From: Candidatus Parcubacteria bacterium
GTDB taxonomy: Bacteria; Patescibacteriota; Patescibacteriia; UBA1558; GWA2-36-10
Direction: 5' to 3'
NCBI GenBank assembly: GCA_018664825.1
Contig: JABJNO010000007.1
Location: 1 to 46,759 of the forward strand
Length of the DNA stretch: 46,759 nucleotides
Positions 15,090 through 24,300 of this stretch are shown here, one piece after another; the first letter of the stretch is position 1; each line of letters opens with the position of its first letter. The position numbers and the translations under genes were made by a program. The notes beneath the pieces were generated by a model. That model searched no databases. It had not been told where the DNA came from and saw only the letters and a list, made by a program, of their open reading frames with translations.

Positions 15090-17300
15090 TTATTTTTTAA
15101 AAAAGCGTGGTCCTCTTTTTGGTTTACCGTCTTCTTGAGGGCCTGTGGTATTTACAACGTTTGGTCTTGGTAAAAGCTCTTTCATAGAAAGGCTAACTCT
15201 ACCTTTTTCTTTATCTACTTCCATTACTTTTACTTTTACCTTGTCTCCTACCTTGATAACACTAGATACTTTTTCAGTTCTTTCATGGGAAATCTGTGAA
15301 ATGTGTACCATACCATCTTTACCAGGTAGTACTTGGACAATTGCCCCAATCTCAGTTCCTTTATTTCTATCAGTAACAATCTTTACTACTTCGCCTTCAT
15401 AAATTTCACCAACTTCCAAATCTTTTACAATGTTTTCAATCCATTCTTTGGCACGAGCTGCACCTTCGCCTTCGGTAGAAGTAATCATTACTACACCATC
15501 TTGCTCAATGTCTATATTTACATTACAAGTATCAATGATCTCGTTGATTATCTTACCACCAGCACCAATAACATCTCTAATTTTTTCTGGATCAATCTGC
15601 ATAGCAGTAATACGTGGAGCATATTGAGACAGGTCAGGCCTGACTTCAGCAATAGCACTCTTCATAACTTCCAAAATCTTTAACCTAGCCTCTTTGGCTT
15701 TGTTTAAAGTTTCAGAAACTACTTTGTAGCTAATACCGCCCAATTTTATATCAAGTTGAATAGCGGTGATACCTTCTTTTGTACCAGCTATCTTGAAATC
15801 CATATGACCAGCGTGATCTTCCATACCTTGAATGTCAGTCAAAATCTGATAATTGTCTTTATTGTCGTCATCAACTACCAACCCCATAGCTATACCAGCC
15901 ACAGGAGCCTTGATAGGTACACCAGCATCCATCAAAGACAAAGTAGATCCACATATAGAAGCTTGAGATGATGAACCATTTGAGCCCATCACTTCTGATA
16001 CTACGCGAATAGTATAAGGAAAGTCTGCATTTAGTGGTAAAACAGGTATAAGAGCTTTTTCAGCCAAGGCACCATGTCCAATGTCACGACGACTTGGACC
16101 TCTCAAAGGCTTTACTTCACCAACACTATATCCCGGAAAGTTATAATGGTGCATGTATTTTTTGGTACCATTTTCTTCCATGGTATCCAAAGTCTGTTCG
16201 TCTCCTGGAGAGCCCAGTGTGACAACTGATAATACTTGGGTTTCACCTCTAGAAAACAATCCACTACCATGTGTACGTGGCAATAAAGAAACCTCAGCGG
16301 TTAAATCTCTGATTTCATCAAATTTTCTATTGTCAGGACGTCCTCCTTTTTCCAAAACAAGTACCTTGAAAGCTTTGACAAGAGCATCATCAATCATGCT
16401 CATTCCCATTGATCTCATATCTTTGGAAACTTCACTGTCTTCTTTTAGAGTTTCATTTATTTTGTCGGTTATCTCATCCATAGAAGCTTTCATTTTTGAT
16501 TTATCAGGATTGAAACATCCAGCTAGATCACTAGCAGCCAAAACTTGATCAACTTTTTCCTTGACCTTGGCACGCATAGCTTCTTTTTCTTCGTCTACCG
16601 TTGCTGTTGCTTTTGGTAAACCTACTTTTTTTATAATATCCTCAATAAAAGGAAATAGTTTTTTGATATGTTTGGCAGAAAACTCAATTGCCTCGTACAT
16701 ATCACTCTCTGAGACCTCTTTGGCGCCAGCTTCTATCATTATGGCTTCGTCTGCTGAGCCAGATAAAAATAATTCCAAATCACTTTTGGCCTTGGCCTCT
16801 ATAGTTGGGTTCAAAACCCACTCTCCTTCAACACGACCTACCTGCATACCAGCCAAAGGCCCCATCCAAGGTATTGGAGAGATGCCCAAAGCTATTGAAG
16901 TAGCTAACATAGCAGGAAAAACAGGATCATTTATAGCATCATAAGATAAAACGGTCACTACTACCTGGACGTCGTTTCTTTGTGTTTCTGAAAATAAAGG
17001 CCTGATAGAACGATCAATCAAACGAGCAGTCAAAACTGCTTCATCAGTAGCGCGTCCTTCTCTCTTTATAAAACGAGAGCCCTTAATCTTTCCAGCTGCA
17101 TACAACTTTTCTTCATAATCAACCATCAATGGGAAATAATCTATTCCCTCTCTTGGTTGTCTTGAGGCTACGGCTGTAGCTAAAACTACAGTATCACCAT
17201 ACCTAACAGTACAAGCTCCTTGAGCCTGCCAAGCTAGTTTACCGACTTCAACGCTTAGTTTTCGTCCGGCAACTTCTGTGTCAAATGTTTTGACATTCAT
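15090..17300 (-). CDS. pnp: Polyribonucleotide nucleotidyltransferase (PNPase)
   Basis: A 736-residue protein with the full PNPase layout: two RNase PH-like domains (about 1-215 and 310-540), the linking helical domain, then KH (IRDVIGAGGKIINEI at about 555-615) and S1 (EIYEGEVVKI, GAIVQVLPGKDGMVHISQIS) RNA-binding domains. The FSRGETQV and GPSRRDIGHG blocks of the active site are intact. It phosphorolyses RNA 3' to 5' and, with RNase Y (1819), forms the core of RNA decay here. The ATG at 17300 was chosen because AAAGGAA stands about 8 nt upstream and the family starts there; the frame is open 15 codons further. Downstream of rpsO, as in many bacteria. The tail is basic. Confidence 0.97.
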   Translation of the reverse strand: MNVKTFDTEVAGRKLSVEVGKLAWQAQGACTVRYGDTVVLATAVASRQPREGIDYFPLMVDYEEKLYAAGKIKGSRFIKREGRATDEAVLTARLIDRSIRPLFSETQRNDVQVVVTVLSYDAINDPVFPAMLATSIALGISPIPWMGPLAGMQVGRVEGEWVLNPTIEAKAKSDLELFLSGSADEAIMIEAGAKEVSESDMYEAIEFSAKHIKKLFPFIEDIIKKVGLPKATATVDEEKEAMRAKVKEKVDQVLAASDLAGCFNPDKSKMKASMDEITDKINETLKEDSEVSKDMRSMGMSMIDDALVKAFKVLVLEKGGRPDNRKFDEIRDLTAEVSLLPRTHGSGLFSRGETQVLSVVTLGSPGDEQTLDTMEENGTKKYMHHYNFPGYSVGEVKPLRGPSRRDIGHGALAEKALIPVLPLNADFPYTIRVVSEVMGSNGSSSQASICGSTLSLMDAGVPIKAPVAGIAMGLVVDDDNKDNYQILTDIQGMEDHAGHMDFKIAGTKEGITAIQLDIKLGGISYKVVSETLNKAKEARLKILEVMKSAIAEVRPDLSQYAPRITAMQIDPEKIRDVIGAGGKIINEIIDTCNVNIDIEQDGVVMITSTEGEGAARAKEWIENIVKDLEVGEIYEGEVVKIVTDRNKGTEIGAIVQVLPGKDGMVHISQISHERTEKVSSVIKVGDKVKVKVMEVDKEKGRVSLSMKELLPRPNVVNTTGPQEDGKPKRGPRFFKK

Positions 17301-17304
17301 ATTT

Positions 17305-17404
17305 GTGTTCCTTTCTTGAACACTGATGTTGAGCTGATAAGGCAAACATTGGAATACCTAGGAGATATTCTAATGCCTACACACCAACTTATTTAGCATC
17401 AGTG
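17305..17404 (-). promoter_or_regulatory. Folded leader of pnp with overlapping alternative helices
   Basis: CACTGATG (17321-17328) pairs with CATCAGTG (17397-17404), enclosing an imperfect stem (17347-17356 with 17366-17375). A second hairpin, GTGTTC/GAACAC (17305-17310 with 17318-17323), puts the Shine-Dalgarno in its loop. The two helices share 17321-17323, so they may exclude each other in part. In E. coli the pnp leader is also a folded autoregulatory site (known); the sequences are unrelated. Confidence 0.5.
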
Positions 17405-17429
17405 ATAACTTATTTAATTTTTTACTAAA

Positions 17430-17457
17430 CCCCTAACCGAGCAAGCCCGGTTAGGGG
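17430..17457 (-). terminator. Hairpin between rpsO and pnp
   Basis: Perfect 10-bp GC-rich stem (17430-17439 with 17448-17457), 8-nt loop, 7 nt after the rpsO stop. On the minus strand it is followed by TTTAG, a weak U tract, so it probably attenuates or marks a processing site instead of stopping all transcription into pnp. Confidence 0.65.
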
Positions 17458-17464
17458 CAAAATA

Positions 17465-17830
17465 TTATTTTTCTTTTTTGTCTTCTTCTTTTTTGTCTTC
17501 TTCTTTCTTATCTTCCGCTTTTATCATTGGCGGCTCTGGTCCAAAATCAATCCTTTCTCTTTTGGCAATTTTAATTTTCAAAGCTTTTACCAATTTATTA
17601 AACCTCTTATCATCTTCTCTCTCTAAATAACGCAATAATTTGTGTCTTAGAGATACCTTTGATAAAAGTCCTTTTCTAGAAGAAAAATCCTTTTTGTGTT
17701 CACGCAAATGTTTTGTCAATTCTTTTACTTCTTCAGTAAGAATAGCAATCTGAATCTCCGGTGAACCAGTATCGCTTTTGTGAGTCTTATACTTGTCTAT
17801 AAGCTTCTGCTTCTTTTTTTTGTCTAACAT
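17465..17830 (-). CDS. rpsO: Ribosomal protein uS15 with charged C-terminal tail
   Basis: The first 90 residues are a normal S15: KYKTHKSDTGSPEIQIA, LTKHLREHKKDFSSRKGLL and LLRYLEREDDKRF are the conserved 16S rRNA-binding blocks. After these the protein runs on about 30 residues, ending in a repetitive tail (EDKKEEDKKEEDKKEK). S15 is a primary 16S binder in the small subunit. AAAGGAA precedes the ATG. A weak promoter (TTGACT 17953-17958, TAGTGT 17930-17935) gives a leader of about 95 nt, in which AGTCCG and CGGACT form a 6-bp closing helix, possibly an autoregulatory site. The tail is made of a short repeated DNA unit, so its length may vary between strains. Confidence 0.95.
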   Translation of the reverse strand: MLDKKKKQKLIDKYKTHKSDTGSPEIQIAILTEEVKELTKHLREHKKDFSSRKGLLSKVSLRHKLLRYLEREDDKRFNKLVKALKIKIAKRERIDFGPEPPMIKAEDKKEEDKKEEDKKEK

Positions 17831-17987
17831 ACTTTTTCCTTTATGCCATATATCCTAGTCCGAACTCCAGTTAGACACTGTCAGTAAAAACCAAGATTTA
17901 GGCTTATTTATTTGATTAGATACGGACTTACACTAACATTTTGGACCATAAAAGTCAAGACCCAAAGTATCTACTTGTGTCGTTTTA

Positions 17988-17996
17988 TGTTAAAAT
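17988..17996 (+). promoter_or_regulatory. Extended -10 promoter of the recombinase gene, leaderless
   Basis: TGTTAAAAT: an extended -10 with 5/6 match. The hexamer (17991-17996) ends 7 nt before the ATG at 18003, predicting +1 at the start codon. No good -35 was seen. Confidence 0.45.
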
Positions 17997-18002
17997 GTAT
18001 TT

Positions 18003-18788
18003 ATGAAAGAAAAAAGGCTTGAATACAAAAAATTTCTCAAATCTATCAATCTTCGTGAATCAACTATAAAAAACTATATTTGGCATATAGACAAATTTTT
18101 TGACTGGCTAAAAGAAGAGCCTTTTACTGAACCAAGTTTTAATAAATACAAAGATTACTTAATAAAAAATTATCAAAAAGTAGCCACCATCAATCTGCGC
18201 CTAGTTATACTAAATAATTTTTTCAGGTTTCTGGGCAAAGGCTTTAAATTTGATCTGTTAAGTGATGAAACGTCTGTAGCCAAGGTTCTCGCACCCGAAG
18301 AGCTTAATAAATTTTTGGAAATGCCCTCCTTGAGCAAAAGGGCTGTCGCTTTACGGGATAGAGCGCTACTTGAAGTCCTCTATTCTACCGGACTCAAGGC
18401 TGGTCAAATCATAAAATTAAAATTGGAACATATTGATGATATAAAAAAAGAATTTATTTTTGATAAAGCGCATATAAAAATAAAAGCCACGGCTTGGTAC
18501 CATTTACAAAAATATCTCACTGACAGACAAGATAATGACCCTTGGTTGTTTATCAATATGGATAGAGCAAACAAAAAGGAAGAGAAAAATCTCACTGTCC
18601 GCTCAGTAGAAAGGATAGTTGCCAAATATGGCCACAAGATGCGTCCTGTGCTGACCATCAATCCTCAAATTTTACGAAATACCCTGGCCTACAACCTCAA
18701 ACAACAAGGAGCAGGTTATGATAATATCAAAAAAGCCCTTCATTTCAAAACGAAAATCGGGGCAGAAAATTATTTTAAGAGAATTTAG
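18003..18788 (+). CDS. Tyrosine-recombinase-like protein with degenerate active site
   Basis: A 261-residue protein with an N-terminal SAM-like (core-binding) domain (about 1-85) and a catalytic-like domain. The fold blocks are recognisable (LRDRALLEVLYSTGLKAGQI), but key residues differ: the first catalytic Arg of the usual GLR is Lys; the HxLRH box reads PQILRN, keeping only the Arg; LGH has become LHF. The final Tyr (ENYFKRI) is present. It is close to XerC/XerD in size, but with three active-site changes it is unlikely to recombine DNA as a normal Xer; a binding-only role or decay are both possible. It is convergent with the permease gene (2 nt apart). Confidence 0.75.
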   Translation: MKEKRLEYKKFLKSINLRESTIKNYIWHIDKFFDWLKEEPFTEPSFNKYKDYLIKNYQKVATINLRLVILNNFFRFLGKGFKFDLLSDETSVAKVLAPEELNKFLEMPSLSKRAVALRDRALLEVLYSTGLKAGQIIKLKLEHIDDIKKEFIFDKAHIKIKATAWYHLQKYLTDRQDNDPWLFINMDRANKKEEKNLTVRSVERIVAKYGHKMRPVLTINPQILRNTLAYNLKQQGAGYDNIKKALHFKTKIGAENYFKRI

Positions 18789-18789
18789 A

Positions 18790-19972
18790 TTATTTGTACC
18801 GCAAGGCCTCTAAAGGATTGAGAGAAGCTGCTTGCTTTGATGGATAAATACCAGTGACTAGTCCTATCAAGGTAGAAAAAACCATAATAAATATTATAAA
18901 CCAGCTAGGACTGACAAACAAGTCAAATGTCTGACCGCCAAAGTTTTTGGCCAACAAGTTGAAAAACAGATTTACTAGCTCACCACCCAAAAAGCCTATA
19001 ATCACACCAGATAACCCACCTAGGAAACCAATCACCATAGACTCAAATAAAAATAAATAACGAATATCCCGCTTGGTAACACCTATTGACCTCATGATAC
19101 CAATTTCATTTATCCTTTCTAGCAATGTGATGGTCATGGTGTTAAACATTCCAATGGCAGATACAATTAAGGCTATCAAACCAAATAAACCGAGAACCAA
19201 TTGGACTATTCCAAAAATCTTATTGGCCTGCTCTATAGTATCTGATAAAGATGAGACCAAAAATCCTTGGTCTATTATTTTATTACGTACTTCCTACTTT
19301 TACTTTTAAACTATCAAAATTTGATAATTCTAAGTCAACTAATGAGTCTAAGGGCAAATAAACATAATTTGCATTTTCATCATTGATAACTCCTACTATT
19401 TTATAAGGCTCCTCCCTATAAACAAGCTCCACTTCTTCCAAGTCCTCTTCCAATACCTTGGTCACAAATAAACTAAGATAAATCTCTTGGCCAACTATAT
19501 CTTTTACATCTTCAAAATTAAAAAGTTTTGCTCCAATAGAAGAAATAACAATTTCTTTTTTATTTTCCTCTGAAAAAACATCTCCATAACTTGCCCTGAC
19601 GCCACTCAAACGGAAAAAAGATTCATCAATTGCATAAATAGCAGCGTCCCCTGTAATTTCCCCTACCGTAAGCTGACCTGGTTGGCTAATCACGGGGCTC
19701 ACCTCGGTCACCTCTGGTATTTCTGAGATCTTTTCTAGGGACCACTTGTCCAACTGTATAAGGCCAGAAGTACCAGGACTAACATCCAGGCTCAACAAAG
19801 AATCGGCCGTAGTAATCTGCCCCAAAATACCTTGTTGCAAACCATAACCAAAGGAAACTAAAAATAGAATTGCCCCAATACCAACACCCATGCCCAAAAC
19901 AGTCAGGGCTGTCCTCATTGGACGCGTCTTGAAACTACGCATTGATAAATTAAACAAATCTTTTATCTTCAT
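18790..19972 (-). CDS. MacB/FtsX-family ABC transporter permease, frameshifted near 19288
   Basis: Two consecutive frames together make one MacB-like permease of about 393 residues. The first (from 19972) has the N-terminal membrane helix and the periplasmic MacB_PCD domain and ends with DSLKVKVGST. The second, in another frame, continues from about 19291 (VRNKIIDQGFLVSS) into the FtsX domain with three membrane helices (GLIALIVSAIGMFNTMTI...LEALRYK). Neither piece alone has the family length. The change of frame corresponds to one extra base (or two missing) at about 19286-19292. The start codon overlaps the ATPase stop by 4 nt, so the two form an ABC pair. Confidence 0.85.
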
Positions 19973-21315
19973 TTTCTATCTATTAGCTTTAATTTTTTTG
20001 TTTCTTTTCTAAACATCAATTGATATTTACCAAGCATCAAAAGCTCCATCCTCCTGGTGATCTTTTGGGCAATACGTGAATCTAGCCCCGCCCCTCCTTT
20101 TTTGGTAGGCAAATCTAAACCTTTTCTAAATTTTACTTTATCTATATCGTTTTCTATACGTTGTTTTAATAATTTATCAATAACAATCTTCATCTTAAAA
20201 TTTTTGATCTTCACATCGTACTCACTCACCAAATACTCTCTTATTTCATCTATTTGATTTTGCATATCAATCTTTTCTTCATGAAATACATGAATCCTCT
20301 TGGATAAATCACTAAGCTCCTTGGTAATCTTTCTAGCAGTACGTATATCCATGTCCAAACCACCCTCTTCGCTTTTTTTATCCAAATATCTAAAAATTGC
20401 ATTATAGTTTCCACTGCCCGATGTCAATAATTGGTCTACTCTAGACTCTATACCCGCCAACTCGTCTACCGAATATCCAGTCAAAATCTCCATCACTATA
20501 TGTCTAGCCTTGTATTGCTCCAAAGAAACAGTGTCCTCTATATCCCCCAACTTACCATAAGTCTTTTCCAGCAAATCAACCTCTTTTGTTCTCTTAGTGA
20601 CAGCTGGGACTCTTTCAAATTTTGTTTTATTGACCTTGATGTCCTGATGCTCACCATCTTTCATATAAAAAACTCTATCCGCCATATCCAAATGAGTAGC
20701 ATCATGAGTTACCAAAATTACTGTCTTTTTTTGTTTTTCATTTAGCTCCTTAAAAAGATTCATTACATCTAGAGCTGATTTTGAATCAAGATTTCCTACT
20801 GGTTCATCAGCCAAAATAATATCTGGATCATTTACCAAGGATCTAGAAATTGCCACCCTCTGCTGCTGACCACCAGATAGCTCAGTTGGTAATTTATCCT
20901 TTTGTTCGTGTACTCCAAAATGTTTCAAAAGTTTTTCGGCTTTTTCTTTTCTTTCTTTTGCTCCTTTTCCTATGGCCATCTGTGGCAAAACTACATTTTT
21001 GAGCACAGAAATTGATGGAATTAGATAATAGGCTTGAAATACCATACCTATTTTGGTTTGATGATATTTTTCAAACTCCCTGTCCTTCATCTCGCTTATA
21101 TTTTTTTCATCAATATATATATCTCCATCTATGCCACTCTCAAGTCCAGCAATAGAATACAACAAGGTTGATTTACCACAACCAGAAGGACCAAAGAAAA
21201 TAATAAATTCTCCTGGAAAAATTTCTAGGCTTATATTTTTCAACGCCTTCACTTCGTTGTTCTTGCCTTTGAAATAAGTAACATCTAAATTTTTTACTCT
21301 AACTTGAGCCTTCAT
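19969..21315 (-). CDS. MacB-type ABC transporter ATP-binding protein with long helical C-terminal extension
   Basis: The first 230 residues are a standard LolD/MacB-type ATPase: Walker A GPSGCGKST, Q-loop MVFQAYYLIPS, signature LSGGQQQR, Walker B IILADEPVGNLD, H-loop LVTHD. About 220 more residues follow, mainly charged helices without a recognised domain (LEQYKARHIVMEILTGYSVDEL; repeated TARKITKEL / AQKITRRMELL). Such ATPases usually end at 225-250 residues, so this extension doubles the protein. It overlaps the permease gene by 4 nt and follows the giant surface protein by 16 nt. Confidence 0.9.
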   Translation of the reverse strand: MKAQVRVKNLDVTYFKGKNNEVKALKNISLEIFPGEFIIFFGPSGCGKSTLLYSIAGLESGIDGDIYIDEKNISEMKDREFEKYHQTKIGMVFQAYYLIPSISVLKNVVLPQMAIGKGAKERKEKAEKLLKHFGVHEQKDKLPTELSGGQQQRVAISRSLVNDPDIILADEPVGNLDSKSALDVMNLFKELNEKQKKTVILVTHDATHLDMADRVFYMKDGEHQDIKVNKTKFERVPAVTKRTKEVDLLEKTYGKLGDIEDTVSLEQYKARHIVMEILTGYSVDELAGIESRVDQLLTSGSGNYNAIFRYLDKKSEEGGLDMDIRTARKITKELSDLSKRIHVFHEEKIDMQNQIDEIREYLVSEYDVKIKNFKMKIVIDKLLKQRIENDIDKVKFRKGLDLPTKKGGAGLDSRIAQKITRRMELLMLGKYQLMFRKETKKLKLIDRK

Positions 21316-21331
21316 ATATCAACTTGTATTT

Positions 21332-24300
21332 TTAAAATTTTAACCAACCAAATGTATCTTCTACATTCCCCATAATCACTTGGAATACTGACTCTGTTTG
21401 TTTTGGTGTCAGAATTGTGTATGTCCTAGACCTAGAAGAATTACCTTCGGTGTCTGTATTTTCTACCTGGAAGCTATAGATAGCCCCTGGATTGAACTCT
21501 GTGATTACTGCCACATGATGTTTGGCATATATATCATTGTTTGGAGTTGATTGAGCCAGGTCTTCACCAGTCACACCCACTCCTTGTTGGTAATATACTT
21601 TGGCAGTAGCCAGCTCATTGCTTTGCCAAGAAATAATAGTCTGTACTTTTGTTTGTTTGCCAATTGATAAAGCTGATTCTGTTCTGACTTGACTGATACT
21701 TGGAGCGAGGTTATCATCTGCCGTTGCAAATGATGAAATAGTTTGAGAAACCACTCTACCTCCTTGAGTTTCACCCAAAAGATCAATCTGATAAATCACG
21801 CCCACCTCAAACTCTTCTACTAATATATTATGTATAGTGGTATAAGAATCATTTTTTTCTGTCCTGGCTTCTTCGACTGATAAAATTCCCTCTCTATATG
21901 GAGTATATCTAACTTGAGAATCTGTAGGAACTGTAGTCACCCATTTGAAACTAGCTTCTTCGGTAGATACTATGTCCGCCGTGTAGCTTTCTATCTCGGC
22001 TGATTCTGGAATAGTGGTAAAAGTAAAATCTTTTGATTCAGCCCTTGAGCCAACTTTTTTTTCACTGATTATTTTGTAGTGATAGTTTGTCTCTGGTGTT
22101 AAGCCACTTATACTCACTCTATGTATGCCTGCTAGATAGAGATCCGGGTCCCCAATTGTCTGTGCATATTCATTTTCACTATCTATATAATATGCTTCTG
22201 TAGCATAGGCCACTGAGGCATTAGCCTCTTGTTCTGTTACCCATTCTATGGCTACTGAATTTGAGCCAACTGTCACCACTGGCTCTCCTGCTATGATTGG
22301 TGGTGGCACAATAGCACTTAAATCATCTATGTGTGTGGCGATGCCCCCTTCTAGGGTAGACAATGACACTTGTGTGGACATTCTTTCAAAAAATATAGTA
22401 GCCTGCTCTACGCTCTTCAAGAAAGATTCTTGGCTAGCATCTCCAATTCCTTCACTATCATCAATTCCAGATAAAAACGAACCACTAGAGAATGTAGCTT
22501 CTTCTGATTCTCCTACGTTGGCAAAACTATCAATGGAAACTACTTTGTATTTATACTCTGTTTCTGACAAAAGACCATCAAGGGTTATGCCGTGTGTCTT
22601 TGTAAGCCCAGATATACTATTTGGATCAGCTATTACATTTTCTTCGATACTATCTGCACCATAATATACCAAGGACATAGCAAATTCGTTTGTTTCCCAA
22701 GTAAGACCCACTTCGCCTGAATCTGCAGTATCAATATTTACATTACTAATCACCGGCGCTGTGCTGTCAGATGTAGATCCTCCACCTCCACTACAAATTA
22801 CACTGGCCGCACCAGATTCACGAGCCTCACTTTCTCTTTCTGTCACTTCTGTTTCTTCTGTTAGGGCTTCTAGGGTAGTCAATGTACCCTCTGTTGAAGT
22901 AGACCTATTGCCAGCAGAATCTGCTGAAGTCACTGCATAATAATATATCGTATTATTGGCCAGCGGAGTCATGGTCACACTATGAGATGTATTGTAAACA
23001 CTGGTTTCTGTAGTAGAGCTAGCATAAGTACCAGTTGATAGCCCATAATATACCTGTGAGGTAGCTCCTTCGTCAGTGGTCCAAGTAACAACTGCATCAT
23101 CATCTGTGATGATAGCATTGGCAACGCTCGTAATCACAGGAGCCGTGCCATCTGAGGTTGTATTGAGAGAATAATAATCCCCTGCATTGTTATCTATAGC
23201 CACACCTGATACTACATAAAAATAATACCTAGTGCCCGCTGTAAGATCAGAGATAGTGACTGAGTGTTCGGTCACCTCGGTTGCATCTCCTGTATTCATT
23301 GGACTAGACAAATCTGAGCTTGTTGAATAATATACAGTACTACCTGCTGCAATGTCAGTATTCCAAGTAACGGTAGCTGTTGTATTTTGAACAGTGGAAG
23401 CCGAAACATTGGAAACAGCTGGACCTGATAGGGTAGTGAAATAATATCCATCTCCACCATTGTTGTCTGTACCTGTATTGGAATCTGGATCTAGGGATTT
23501 GGCTTGGAGATAATATTTTGTACCTGGGGTCAAGCCTGTCATAGTCACGGTATGTGCGGTAAGCATGGTAGCCACACCAACTTCAGTATCAAAATCAGCG
23601 GCCACAGTAGAATATCCTACGGTAGAATCAGAAAGCTCGTCCGTCGTCCAAGTGACTACAGCTGATTGAGTATTGATTGAGTCAATTGAAACTGATGATA
23701 TGGTTGGTGGCGAGGCGTCTGTACCACCCTGTCCGTTGGCAAGATCAGACACTATGTTTGAAAAATACGAAACATTACCATCACTATCTTCGGTGGCTAT
23801 TTTATAGTAGTGCGTATTACCGTCATTAGTTAGACCATCGTGCAGTATATAATTTATTGTCCTGTCTGAAATACTAGAAAGCAATGTATATGTTGTGCCA
23901 TCTGTAGAATGCCAAACCCTATAATTACCAAAACCAGGAGTAGGGTCTGTGACGGCTGCCCAAGACACAAATAATCTATATATCGGATCTGCTGATACAT
24001 TTGAAAGATCCCGAATAATCATATTGTATGGTGTCTCTGGAGTGACGGCCGAAGCTGAGGTGATGTTGCCATAGGCATCTCTAAATTTTACATATGCTGT
24101 ATCTGGATCTGTAGCCAATGCCAATGTAGAATCAACTGCGTATGATGAACAATTTGATTCTGCGTTATCTAGGGTAATACACATATCCAAAGCTGTATCA
24201 TCAGTAGCACTAAAATGTAAAGTAGCAGGAGAGGTCGTAGCTATCACAAATATAGAAGGACTCCCCGCTACTGGCGCCTTGGCATCCATAGTAAAAGCTG

